From contig CM051456.1 of assembly GCA_028274465.1 (NCBI GenBank), positions 16,581,745-16,645,744 on the forward strand: a DNA stretch of 64,000 nucleotides, given 5' to 3'. A model generated the notes under the pieces. It worked only from the letters and a program-made list of their open reading frames with translations. It was not told the origin of the DNA and did no database searches. Shown here piece after piece: positions 11,601 to 23,300 of this stretch (position 1 is the stretch's first letter; every line of letters starts with the position of its first letter). Source of the DNA: Plantago ovata (Eukaryota > Streptophyta > Magnoliopsida > Lamiales > Plantaginaceae). A program made the position numbers and the translations under genes.

Positions 11601-13444
11601 GGTCTAGGATCAATGTAGCACATGCACATAATGAACTTTTTAAGCAATTCTCTTTTGTGTACCTCCTTCAGGTACAGTCAAAGTTCTGTCAGCGAAGTTA
11701 TCAGCATGTGGTTCTCCCCTTGTTGTTCTGGGTACACGGAATGCATATCTCTTTGATATGAATTTGATGTGTTGGCTAAGGGTGGCAGATGACTCTTATC
11801 CTCAATCAACTTTCACTAGCTCCTGGAACTTTGGATCAGCTCATGGTGGTGAGCTAGCTACATTGCAGGTTGATCTTCGTAAATTTTTGGCCAGGAAACC
11901 AGGGTGGAACAGGTCTGTCTGCATGTTCCGAATATTCAGATTCTTTTCCTTGTTTGCTTTTAAATGCACTTACCTGATGGTAGTAGCTTCTTTTTTTTTT
12001 TTTTTTTTTTAGTCTGACCTGCTGTAGTACACTTCCTGTATATCATCAGTTTTCCTAATAATACCTTCTTGATTACCTTTCTAAAAAAAAAAAGATAAAA
12101 AGTTCATGCTTCCAATGTGTCAAATTCATGGAATTGATAAAATCCTTTCGAACTTCGAAAACAAAAGCCTGTCCAGAGAAATCCTTTGGACTTCTTGTCC
12201 TTAAGTCCCAGATTCCAGCTGGAACACATCAGTCTGAAGATAAGTAGACAAAACTTGGTGGTGTGGTTTTTATTTTCTTTATCTATATATTTTATTTTTT
12301 ATTTTTTTGAAAGGGCGGGGGGGGGGGGGGGGGGGGGGGGGGGGGTGGGTGTGTGATTTGGTTTCTTAGGCCCCATAAGTATTTTGCACACAAAACTTAC
12401 CTTGAGATATAACAATGATCCAGGGTGACAGATGACGGAGTGCAGACACGTGCTCATTTGGAGGATCAGATGGCATCTGCCCTCGCTTTGAAGTCTCCAA
12501 ACGAATATCGCCAGACCCTGCTGTCTTACATACGCTTCTTAACAAGGTTTGCTATATGCTAACAAGTCCTTGCATGTGTGAATCTGAAATCTCCAGCACC
12601 AAGTCTATCTTTTATGATTTGCTATTTGTGTAATAAATCGGTATCTTCTAAACATGCAGGGAGGTAGATGTATCTCGCTTACGAGAAGTTTGTGAAAGCT
12701 TTCTTGGACCTCCCATAGGAATGGTTGGATCGAAAGCATCACCAGCATGGGAGCCTTCTGTGCTGGTAAGGCATTTTGTCATTGTGTATTAGTTCTGTTA
12801 ATTGTTCGTTGTACTCCGTTAAAGATTCCCTTTTGTTTCCCTAGCCTTTCATTCTCAAGTATGTTCGAACGCAATTAACTGGATGATGACATTTTTCCCT
12901 ATCATGGCTCTGGCAGGGAATGGATAAGCATAAGCTCCTCCAAGATGACATTCTTCCAGCTATGGCGTCGAACCGAAAAGTGCAACGGTTGTTGAACGAG
13001 TTCATGGACCTGTTATCTGAACATTTAACAACTGAAACAGACCTTGGAAAGGAGGATCTCACTGTTCCAACTCCTCTCCCCACAACAGACAACATGGAGT
13101 CAGACCCTCCCTCAGCTCCTGTTGTTGATAAATCAAATGCTGTTTCCTCCGTGGTTGTTGATAAATCAAATGCGGTTTCCTCAGTGGTCAGTCAAACTAA
13201 CCCGGCAGAACCAACAACCAATGCCATTAGTCCTCCGCCACAAGCAGCCGATCCAATGGACACTGTATCATCACCACCTCCGCATCAACCTGACTCGGTC
13301 CTTGAGGATGCAATCCAGTTACAAACATCCCCACCTGCACCAGAGCGAATGAATTTGGATACTCCTGCCTCAGATGATATGGATACATCAGAAGTTCCAG
13401 TGGTAAGGGCGGAGGACTCTTTATCTCCAAATGCTGAATGCTGA
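5676..13444 (+). CDS. HIRA: HIRA, histone H3.3 chaperone subunit (WD40 protein)
   Basis: HIRA is the scaffold of the complex that deposits histone H3.3 independently of replication in the nucleus. Ten exons: 5676-5783, 7290-7565, 7719-7970, 8067-8464, 10034-11009, 11345-11555, 11672-11912, 12424-12546, 12660-12765 and 12917-13444. All have GT-AG ends and matching phases, giving 3219 nt and 1072 aa (Arabidopsis HIRA is a little over 1000). The start [13 protein letters not shown] is the family N-terminus. Exons 1-5 encode the WD40 propeller (about residues 1-370), with repeats ending in IWNM, VWDM, IIWR and VWTT. Around residue 480 is a basic stretch, [11 protein letters not shown], like the B domain that binds ASF1. 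Exons 6-10 carry the conserved C-terminal Hira domain, including [10 protein letters not shown] and [17 protein letters not shown]. The last ~125 residues are a Pro/Ser-rich tail with a tandem [11 protein letters not shown] duplication. The gene is convergent with the LETM1-like gene. Confidence 0.96.
6440..6900. repeat. Possible transposon remnant in HIRA intron 1
   Basis: Intron 1 (5784-7289) is 1.5 kb. Its middle contains GC-richer stretches with related words at both sides, for example 'gattctcc' with 'cacgtgcc' near 6500 and 'ggattctcc' with 'catgccacg' near 6820, around an AT-rich core. This could be an old inserted element, but no clean termini or target duplication was found. Confidence 0.25.
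8700..9310. repeat. Duplicated repeat pieces and hairpin in HIRA intron 4
   Basis: A block around 8706-8760 ('gagccacaattta...tagtagatgtatg...gcttccataaaacc') recurs at 9252-9305 ('gaaccacaataaa...tagtagatgtatg...gcttccgtaaaacc'). Between them, 9060-9140 forms a hairpin: AATGCAACACCTTC pairs with GAAGGTGTTGCATT, and ACACAGGCA with TGCCTGTGT, with a short bulge. The segment at 9145-9185 is also related to the loop of the larger fold-back at 9391-9997. Confidence 0.6.
9391..9997. repeat. ~600 bp fold-back inverted repeat in HIRA intron 4
   Basis: The two halves are inverted copies of each other. GGTCATAGATG at 9391 pairs with CATCTATGACC ending at 9997. The arms then share the words 'aaataaatagatcatc', 'aaagaaca', 'acttttgga', 'aatcagtaataa', 'gagttaaagaag', 'ccagtggt' and 'ggagtttataa', in order, toward a loop at about 9605-9690. 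Several small insertions make the arms unequal. It ends only ~36 bp before the exon 5 acceptor. It is probably a MITE-like or fold-back element; no target duplication was found. If transcribed with HIRA it could make a long hairpin RNA. Confidence 0.8.
12317..12345 (+). repeat. Long G homopolymer in HIRA intron 7
   Basis: A run of about 29 consecutive G on the coding strand, followed by TGGGTGTGTG, 79 bp before the exon 8 start. The precise length is uncertain because homopolymers are error-prone in sequencing. Confidence 0.85.
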
Positions 13445-15781
13445 CCTTATGTGTTCTCACCGAGTGGAGTACATACATATCTTTAGTTGATTTACCTGTA
13501 CAATATGTTAATTGCGGTGATGTTCAAAGCTAAGCGGGTCTTGTTTGTAAGCTGTGGGAGCTGCTGAGTTGAAGCTACTCCAGCAGCTCGAGGTGTGTGA
13601 CTTAGTTTTATGTTTCTGTTGGGAGTTTTTAGAAAGTTATGACATAGTCTTTTTTTTTTTTTTTTTTTCTAAATATTTGAAGTCAATAGAGTCAGTATTT
13701 TACTTATGTTTCTTGTACAATGTGAAAGCTAACTTGGGTTTTCTGAGAGATGAATGTAGAGTTATACCTTGTATGTACTACAAGGCCTTCATCTCTGAGT
13801 CTGTTGTAAAGTAAGAATATTTACATTGTTGTTATGAGTCATTCTATTTTTGGATTTGTTACATGGGTTTTTACTGCTATGAGGCTATGCTTGCTTGGAT
13901 AGTGAAATGGGCTAGTACAAATGTAATGTATTATGCGCCTGCTTGCATGATTGATATGAGAGGTAGGTCCTTGAATCTTAAGAGTCGGAGGTAATGTTAC
14001 CCAGCAATATTAGGAGAAATGAGGTTAACTTTAAGATTGCATAGACATTCTCCGTTTACATGATTAGTTGCTGCTTCTGAGAGTATGTTGAATGTATTAT
14101 GGCTGGAAACATCTGATTTTAATTTTATTTAGGCGTACAATGATAAGTGATGTGCTTGGATGAAGCATTACAGTGATAAAGACAATCTTGGTTGGTTTGG
14201 AGAGATGAATGTGAAGTTTGTTGTCTCTTGTCAAGTGTAGCGTATTTAGTTTTGTGTCATTCTTTTGTTCATCTCAGCTGCTACCTGCTGAGTGTAGACA
14301 AGGCGGCACGCATGTTGCCTAAAGTTGAATTGTATGTTCAAGTATTCTTGTTAGGATGCCTTTTTCTCGTGATGGCACATCGAATGCCAGAGTTCTAGTC
14401 TATAGGGGTGGATGATGACTGTAAGGCTTCCTTTAGATGACCATTACTGTTATATTATACGAAGTATAATATACCCCACAAGCAGCAACCACGAATTCTG
14501 GTACTTCGTAGTTGAATCATATGCTCTGTAGTATTTCTTCTTGTTTACGTTGTTTGCTGTTAAGAAAGGAGCTGTGTCTTCTTGATATTAAACTTTGCGC
14601 GTTCTTTGAAAGATGAACAGTCAAGTCAACAGACGGACGGAGGCACGGAGCAGAACAAGTAATGTAATTAAGGTGCTGTGTGGAAGTGTACTCCCGCTTT
14701 TAGAACTCCTCGGCCAAATTTCCCCATATTAGATTTTCATAAGAGCCATCAAAAATAAAAAATAAAGAAAATTAAGATGCTAGACTCTCTTTTATTTTTG
14801 GCACAAAAAGTTCTAAATTCACATTCTTTTTGGCATTTAATATCCTGGTCAGATTCTGATCAAATTCTCAGAACATGCTTGCAAATTGCAATCCGTTCTG
14901 TTTCCTTTATTTATTTATTTTTCTTGAAGCAACCACCACTAAGTGAAGTAAGAAGTAGTACGTACTTATATTCCAAGCCTCCACGCCCATGGCCTGTGTC
15001 ACAATAAATAAATAAGAAAATACATAAAATTCTTGCTCACCGTGAAATGTGGGCGAATTTCACAGGTTATTGGATAAAATTCTGTCAGAGGCTTACTAAA
15101 ATTATACGAAATTCAAAGCAAGTTAGGAGATTTTATGCCTGGATATATCAGTGACTATTAAATTTCGACACATTCGAATACCCTTAGTAATTAATATATG
15201 AATGTTCATAGTTATACCTTGATGTTTATACATTTCTTTTATACTATTTATAAATGAATGAAATGAATCCACTCGGATAAGGTATTATTTCTTTTTGTTT
15301 TTTTAAACGGAATAGATTAAACAACAATACTTCTATATTACAGCATATAACAAACACACCTATACTATCACCACTTCTTATATAGAAACACTTAAGTTAC
15401 ACTACACAAAACACCCCAAACTATCATAAAATTGCACGAAACCCCTTCAAATGTATAGGACTCTCTATTTATTTTTGACAATTTGGTTTGGAGTCTTTGG
15501 ACATACTTTTCATGTAACCTGAGGGGTTTTATGCAATTTAAGTAATTGTGAGAATTCTTTTACTATTCCAGTATATTACTTCTGGACCCCCTGCTAGATG
15601 ACATTTTTTCATCTGAAGGACCGTCTTGCAAAGAATTACATTCAGGCCCATTTGGCCGTTCCGGTGTTGACCACATAATTTTGAGATTTTCTCTCTCATA
15701 CAACCAAACATGGCCTTAGATTTACTTTTTTAATTTATCTTTCTTTTTTTTCCTTTTTTTTTTCTTTCTTCTTCTTATTAA
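13445..15781. other. HIRA 3' flank and intergenic DNA
   Basis: The first several hundred bases after the HIRA stop are T-rich and plausible 3' UTR, with poly(T) at 13650-13668. No further gene is supported; short open frames at 13554-13814, 14192-14398 and 14777-15007 are not protein-like. A perfect short palindrome lies at 14451-14473. Confidence 0.4.
14451..14473. repeat. Perfect short palindrome downstream of HIRA
   Basis: TATATTATAC, then GAA, then GTATAATATA: ten-base perfect arms with a three-base spacer. It could form a stem-loop in RNA, for example at a transcript 3' end. No function is shown. Confidence 0.7.
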
Positions 15782-16207
15782 AAAATCCGGTGCCGAACCG
15801 GTGGTAGCTCCGGTCAGAGCTGTCATGGCAGCTCCGATCTGGGCTGCCACGCAGCTCCAGATCGGAGCTGCCATGGCAGCTTCCGATCTGGAAGCTGCCG
15901 GGCAGCTCCGATCTGGAGCTGCCATGGAAACTCCGATCGTGAGCTGCCATGGCAGCTCCGGTCAGAGCTGCCCTGGCAGCTTCCGATCGGAGCTGCCATG
16001 GCAGCTCACGATCGGAGTTGCCATGGCAGCTCCAGATCGGAGCTGCCATGGAAGCTCCGATCGTGAGCTGCCATGGCAGCTCCGAACAGAGCTGCCCTAG
16101 CAGCTTCCAGATCGGAAGCTGCCATGGCAGCTCCGATCTGGAGCTGCGTGGCAGCTCTGACCGGAGCTGCCACCGGTTCCGGTGTCGGATTCCGGCACCG
16201 GATTTTT
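15782..16207. repeat. GC-rich array of palindromic repeats inside terminal inverted repeats
   Basis: A 426-bp GC-rich island in AT-rich surroundings. It is built from degenerate units around the 16-bp palindrome AGCTGCCATGGCAGCT, joined by GATCGGAGCTG or CAGCTCCGATC, so many neighbouring units are inverted copies. The outer ends are inverted too: AAATCCGGTGCCG at the left and CGGCACCGGATTT at the right, then ACCGGTGG and CCACCGGT. Even the flanks mirror each other (T-rich at 15726-15778, A/G-rich at 16208-16258). All six frames are fairly open because the unit is nearly symmetric, and the resulting AAP/SCHGSS-type peptides are not taken as genes. It is probably a fold-back transposon or an expanded palindromic minisatellite. 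Confidence 0.85.
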
Positions 16208-16783
16208 GAAGAAGAAGAAGGAAAAAAAAAAAAAAGGAAAAAGGATGAAAAAAAAAGTTTTGGGACTTATTTTTTTCATATTAATGTTGTTGAGATAGAT
16301 TTGCAATTACATTTGGGATCCATTTGAAAATTTTAAAAGTTTTTTTGTGTAAATTTCATAAATTAGAAAATATTGAGGGTCAATGTATAATAAACATAAA
16401 TTAATGTTGTTTGGTCAATGCAAAATTCTGAATTTTGACCAGGGGCAAAAATGTACTTTCCACGTTTTAATTCGCGAAAAGTCAAGATCGTGGACCTGGA
16501 TGTAATTAAAATCCATCTAGTTGGAGACTATATGTAATTGATGAACTAATGGTCCGTTATATGTAATTAGGACATCTAAGAGGGGTACTGTATGTAATTT
16601 GCCCTTTTATTTACTTAACCTCAATTTTCACCCATATTACAATTGAAATTCAGCTGCCATCTCCGAAATTTGTAAAAGTGGATTGATCCACTAAAATTTT
16701 CATTCCATGTGTTCCCAATCTACATTACAAATGTGTAAATTTTCAGATTATATCTACGGGTTAATCAATAGTCATACACCAGT
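16208..16783. other. Intergenic DNA, no gene seen
   Basis: AT-rich. Contains repeated short phrases 'atatgtaatt' at 16530-16600 ('ctatatgtaattgatg', 'tatatgtaattagg', 'ctgtatgtaatttg') that suggest an old repeat. No open frame of interest. Confidence 0.4.
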
Positions 16784-16910
16784 GACAACGAAGAGTAGCT
16801 CAGTTGGTAAGCTGTTTTACCTTTAACCAATAGGTCGGGATTCGAGTCACCACGGGATAAATGGGGAACCATTATTGATCTTCGCTTTGCCGATTCAAAC
16901 AAAAATAAAA
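16784..16910 (+). mobile_element. tRNA-derived SINE with target duplication
   Basis: The head is tRNA-like, with an A-box-like TAGCTCAGTTGGT (16796-16808) and a B-box-like GGGATTCGAGTC. A short body follows, then an A-rich tail (AAACAAAAATAAAAAA). It is flanked by similar direct repeats, TCATACACCAGT at 16772-16783 and TCATACACACCAGT just after the tail at 16913. It does not fold as a complete tRNA gene. It lies ~410 bp past the LETM1-like stop codon. Confidence 0.75.
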
Positions 16911-17318
16911 AATCATACACACCAGTACTCAATACTATATATGCTGTAAGAACTTAAAAAGCGTGAGCTGAGCAACAGCCAGTTACTGTAATACAGGTAT
17001 AGAACAAGATACACTACAATGGCTGAAATCTGTGGCGTGGAACAATACAATTATTTACGAGGTAGTCCGACAATTCAAAATTGCAGCGAGATAGGTCAGA
17101 GGAACAAAAAGCATCACACTTCTGGTACAGTGTTTTAGCAAAGATGGCAACATATCAAGCAATCGCGAAAACTCCAGTTAATTCCCACAAGACTGTAGGT
17201 ATAGCCATTGGTTCCTCCCCAGACCGACAAATCCTTGGAACGAACTTTTACATCCCGGGCTGCTAACTATTGTTTTAAGCAAAACATCCCCCTATAAAAT
17301 GATTGTTCAATATTTGGG

Positions 17319-20300
17319 CTAGCCCTCAGCATTCTCAGCTAGGCTTGCATCCCCTTCTATTTCCTTAACTTTCTTCAGCTGCCTCAAGAGATCTAACCTT
17401 TCAGGTCCATATGTTGAGGGTATCTGCAAGGGTTGAATCTTATTTCTCTCAGTTCGGTTCTTAACAAGACAAGGATACATAAATGGAATTCAAAAGGGTT
17501 ATGTTTCACAAACCAATCCTGGTGCATATCGCTGGATTCCGGCCAAGATTGCAGCGTGGCCAACTGCAGTAACCTGAAAGATGGATTTAATGATACAAAA
17601 TCAGCGACTTGGAGAACAAAGAAAACAGCTTGCCTTATATATATCCACCCATAAGAACCCCATAGCTGAATCTTTTGTAGAAGAAAATGTTATTTCCAAG
17701 CAATATTTTTATTTACCAGCTCTGGAAAAAAATTTGAGCAGCCAACTAACTATATTCTCATCTCCCTTGGAGAGTAAACTAAAACCTTCTGTCTGGGTGT
17801 CAAAGTAAGGCGAGTTGGATTGGACAAAGATAACAGGCTAATTTCTCTTTTGTTCTACATGGAAGTAAATGTCATTCAATGACTCATATCTGAATCTAAG
17901 GATGGACACACAAGATCAGATATTTAGTATTGACTAACAATGGAGGTGATAACTATTGGCATGTCAATTTACAGTCAAGACAACAGTTAAACACTGAGTT
18001 TCCCAACTCAAAATCTGAATGAGTTACTATTACTACCTGAATTTTAATAAATATATACAGATACATGATCTGAAAGATGAACCCAAATGCTTACCGGAAG
18101 GAGCATGAGAATGCCAATAGGGACTACTGATGCCAGATCCGTCAATGTTCTACGGAGAGCCTGCTTTTCTTTTTCTGTCAAGTCATCCCTTATTAGGACT
18201 CGCCTAAGCAGTTCAAGAGAAGCACCAACATCAATGGCGAGAAGCTGTGTGCCTTCCAAGACATCCTGCTCATGAAACATATAATCAGAATATTGCAAAT
18301 GTGACTAATTACTGCATGCAGAACAGATAAAATTTATCAAATGAGTGGATAATAAAGAGAATGAAATAAGAACATATCTTATTATTTTGATAAATGTGCT
18401 GACAAAACTCCTAATTATTCCAACAGATTCCGAGGCATTTTGCCTAAGTAATTGGCTCAAGTCAACAAACGTTCGGGAGATGTAAGCATAGGATAAGCGA
18501 AAGCACAAGTGACAACAGGAAGAAGGAAAAAAACTGCAAGGCAAACCGTGGATTAACTAACATGGAAATTGTGAAAGAACATCCACCAACCTCCACCAAA
18601 ATTTCAAACGCTGTAAATAAGTTACTGAATCCTAAACATACATCTCCAATTCCAACATCTAATCCACGATTATGCATGAATATAGGACAGAGGAGAGGGT
18701 TTTTAATTTTAATTTTTTCTGAAATTTTAGCTACACATGCTCCTGTGATAATGACAAACACTACATAAAACGTTACCTCATGGAAGCCGTCACATCTAAC
18801 ATATTGTTAATATTTAGTTTCTCCATAATAGCACTATGAAAGTTCCTGGAGTTCACAAAATTTACCAGGAAATAAATTTATTATTACTAGACTGGGAAAG
18901 GAAGAATATGGTGAAAGAGCAACATATTTGCTCAAAACTTTCTTGATAATTCATAAAACAGGCTGAATTAAGTTCATTATTGCAGACACTGTCAGCCAGG
19001 ACAGGTAAATCATCTCGTACATGTAACAAACATATTGCCAGAAATTTCATTGTGAAATTTGCCTGTCAGATGTAGAGATATTAGATATTCATACCGTACT
19101 CGTTTCTTTAAGCTTATCCAATGATTTCTCAATGATGCTATCTTTCTTCTGAACCGGAACCAATCTATTTTGTTTTGAGCGGTCATATCTGGATGCATCA
19201 TCTTTCACATCAATTTCCTCCTGCATAAGCACATTGGATAAATCTCACTTAATAACTATCTCTAGTTCATAAATAAATAGAATAGTAACTTAGAAGACGT
19301 CTTTGTCAATGTGAAGGAAGTCACGTAGTGCATAACTGTGCTCGCAAGTACATGAATCTCAATTTTAGTTGTTTGTTTGATCTCTCACATAAAATATGTA
19401 TGACAATTGACAAGTGAGAGGCTTGAAAACGAAATGTATTGCAAGTAGTGCAGTGACTATACATAAGCTTGTAAAGTTATATCTTTGGGGTCTCTGAGTC
19501 ACATTTCTGTCATTAAGATAGTCACATATTCAAATAGCAATGGTCATAGTAATAAACAGAGATGCCTAATAATCATAGACAGCAAAATAGCAGAATGAAG
19601 CACTTCCAATACAAAGGTGTAAAATGACAAGTTAAAGAAATCTTGCATTCTCTCAAGCTGTTTCGAATAGCTTCTTCCCCCCCCCCCCCCCCCAAATGTT
19701 TTTATGAGAAACAACTACCTACTGGTGAGATGACTGCATATAGCTTTGCACGTTACAAATCATTCAAACACTAGACATTCCAGGCAATTAGATTTGCGGA
19801 AAGCTACATATGGCACTTTATCACAATATTATACCACATTAACCAAGAAGTTGAGTGACGTGAGGGTGATAAAAATAATTAGAGAATTCTGGAAGTTTGA
19901 GTTCCAAAGTTTAGCTGTTTCCTTGTTTCATATTTATTTAGAATTACTATGATTTATTTTAGAATTCTATTTATTTTAGTTAAGACTTTAGTTAATTTGT
20001 TATCATTGATGAAATACTTAAAATATTATTCTCTTGAGTGGTTTTTTTCTTTCAATTCATAGTTGTTCGCTATCAGAAGGTAGGAGGAAAATATTAATTC
20101 ATTGTGTAGGCGTCTTTACTAAAGCCTTTAACTCCAACCACCAAGGAAAAAGTTCAAAACTCTTAAACCAATGACCATTCATGCTATCACCTCAAATCTC
20201 CATTTTTCTTTTCATATGTTATCTTTAAAGTTCAATTGACCTACAATACATACCTCACATATCTTCCAAAGTGGGGTGAGACAGTTATCTCCTCTAAACT

Positions 20301-23300
20301 ATAAGGGTTGTTTTTGATTTCCAAAGTAGAATAGGAGTTATGTTTTTTATTTTCAAAATAGATAGGAGTTAGAAGGGTGACCGAGCGGTAAGGGTGCTAC
20401 AGTAGCATATTGAGAGGTCGGGGTTCGAACCCCGACGGAGTCATAAGGTGGTATTGGCATATTTGGAGATATAAGGTTGGTATATGTGTGTATTTGAAGT
20501 TATAAGGTGATAAAGGAGTAGGGTAATTAGATTTGCCGTTTCAAAATAAAATATTTCAAAGTAGAATGAAAATGAATCTGTGCCATGTGGCAACTGGTAA
20601 GATTTTAATCACACCATAGATAAAGCAAGCAAATGCACAAACAATGAAAATGAAAGAAGAGGTATATTGAAAGGCATGAAAAAACGCAAGAACGTCAATG
20701 TAGCTGAAACACCGTCTTCTTGGATATTATATTACCTCTTCATTGTCACTTTGATTGGCACTTTTTTGAACTCGTTTCTCAAGGGCCATCAATTCACTCC
20801 TTAAAAGTTCAAAGCGCTGAACTTCATTAGTTTCTGAGGAAGCTATTTCCTCAGTTGCTGTCTCTTGTTCAAAGTACATCTCACTCTGCCAAAGACGAAA
20901 CACATCAAATGCATTAGAAATTATTAATGTTAAATTATTTCCCTAGGAACAAAAAGCACACAAAGAAAATGAATGTCACTAAGTATATCAAAGCTTGGTG
21001 CTCAGGCAAATTAATTCTTTTATCTGAAGTGACTAGTAACATAGTGAATTATATTTCATAATTCCCAACCGCAACATTTCTACTGATGACTGCAGATTAA
21101 GACTGGAGTGAGCAAAAAGTAACAGTGTTCTTCAATGGCATTAAATGCAAATATTTACAAGTAAATCACAATCTACAAGTTGCTATGAAATGATAAACTG
21201 AGTCCTAGCCTCCTAGGAAAATGAACATGAGCAGATGGCAATGCTTCAGAACAAAATAGGAAATATATCTCTGCAAAACTAAATTAATCAATTTCAGCTA
21301 TCTGTCACAAGCTGAAAGAAATCATGAAAGATCTGATCTAGCACTGTCCTAATTCGAACAATGACCTAGATACTTGATGGATAAATGAATAAAATCCCAT
21401 TATTAAGAAGTATTGAGAAACTAAAATATTGACGAGCATTTGACTGAAAAAGATGCAGCAATGGAGTAAGTAAAATACTTCCCCAATCTAATAATAACTC
21501 TCTAGGTTTACCTTTTTAGCGTTACATAACAAACTTCTCAACTCCAAACAGAAAGTTTTCATTCCACTCATCAATTATTTATTATTTATCTCTCCTTTAT
21601 CATTACTTCACTTTCTCTCAGACTTTATCACCCACTTGCAGCTTTATTAATATAATACCGAACACAAAACAATTGTTTGATATTTTTCCTTGACTGTATT
21701 TTACCACTTAGGAAGATATTAAAGAAATGGAGGAAATAATGCAGAAGGGTTCGAAAAAGCCAACAGTTTCTTTGGCAATCGAAGAGCTTGGCTTCAAGGA
21801 TTTGGTCGGCCGGCGTTGTAAGAAACCCCATAATCCACGAGAACTGTTAGAGGTAAAGTTATCAGCACAAGTATCAGAGTTGAGAAAAGTATAAAATGTG
21901 AAGTAGTAATACTGTAGTATGTAAACAGACTTGATCCAAGCTGTTCAGCATTATTTGAAATTCAAGTACCTGGAGCTCTCATCCATTTCCATGTCGGAAC
22001 CTATGTTTTCTTCAGCGTAAAGTCCCTGCTCACCGATGACATCTCCCTAACATATCACAAGGAAGCAGTAAAAGATTTAAATTGAATTGGGAACTCTGAT
22101 CTATATTGAAGTAAAGAGAAAAGCATATGGGCCTGAATGATTGAATGGAATTTGCCATTCAACATGGGACAACTGTATCAAGCAATCCAATGCTTCGTGT
22201 TAGCCTAACAAATAATCAAGCAATTCGCTACCTACTAATGGAGAAGAAAACTGCAAATGGCCATATGATTAGAAGTACGGAGCGTTTAAGATCACACAGA
22301 GTACATCAGGGTATTATATCCAATGTTCTACACTGCAGAATCACTTGGAATCTGTTTTTCTCTTTATATTTCCATTGTTGATGAATCACATATTAGTGAC
22401 CCAAAATACAGATTACATATCATTGTATGCATGGAAATTTAAGTGAAACTTGAAAAGGTCTGAATTCTGGAACATGGTTATATTATTTTGCATCATTCAA
22501 AGAAGATAAGGAAACAGATTTCAGTAAAGGTAAAATAAATTAGGAAAAACTGAGACTATTGACTTTTCGCGTATCCACATTAAAAAATATACAAAAGCAA
22601 TAGTTTTTTTATACAGAAAGTGGAAAAGAAGAGATTCTTCACAACATAAAAGATGCAATGTTCTCCCTCTCCTACAAATGTAAGATTTCTCATCTGGAGC
22701 TTCCAGTATGATCTCATTTAAATAAAATTATTTAAAAAAAAAAGAAGAGAAAAAGAACCTTAAAAAATTTCATGATAACACCGGTGATTAGAGAGGAAAT
22801 GAAGGAAAATCATCTCATAAGGATCAACTATTGATGACAGTTTCCAGAAATAGGTGGTATAAGTTTACTTTAGTATGAAAATTTTCCTTCATGCCCAGCT
22901 TCATATTTCGGTGTGAGTTTGTATTCTGAATGAGGGGAACTCAAGATGTTGAAACTTATCATCCTTAGGGAGGGAAAAGATTAGCATCATTATGCCATCA
23001 GAGTCTCCCATCCTTGAATTTTAGTTCAGTACCTCAGTCAGTATATGTTATCATAAAAAAGAGTGAAACTGCATATATCAACTTTCCTGAAGTGCAGTTT
23101 AAAATGATGATTCACGAACTGTACCCAATAAACATGTGGATATATATGAATTTGAAAAGAAAAAAGAGCACATCGACAAATGGTGAGGACAAATAAACTG
23201 TATATTTTTCATCACTAACCCACATGCAATGCCGTTGCTACAGAAAATTTACCTGCTGAAGTGAGGCAGCCTTGGCACTTAAAGATGCCTGAAGAAATTC

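Noticed and set aside
14451-14473. loxP-like recombination site
   Set aside because: It shares a few bases (TATACGAAGT) with a loxP arm, but the arm and spacer lengths are wrong and loxP is a phage P1 site; chance similarity.
15782-16207. CRISPR-like array
   Set aside because: The units are degenerate, palindromic and of irregular spacing with no unique spacers, and the DNA is plant nuclear.
15722-16327. Several overlapping open frames on both strands of the GC-rich block
   Set aside because: The unit is a near-palindrome without stops in most frames, so both strands give repetitive AAP/SCHGSS-type peptides. This is a repeat effect, not coding evidence.
16784-20430. tRNA genes at 16790-16860 and 20370-20440
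   Set aside because: A- and B-box words are present, but the acceptor and anticodon stems do not pair properly, and both sit at the head of SINE bodies with tails and target duplications.
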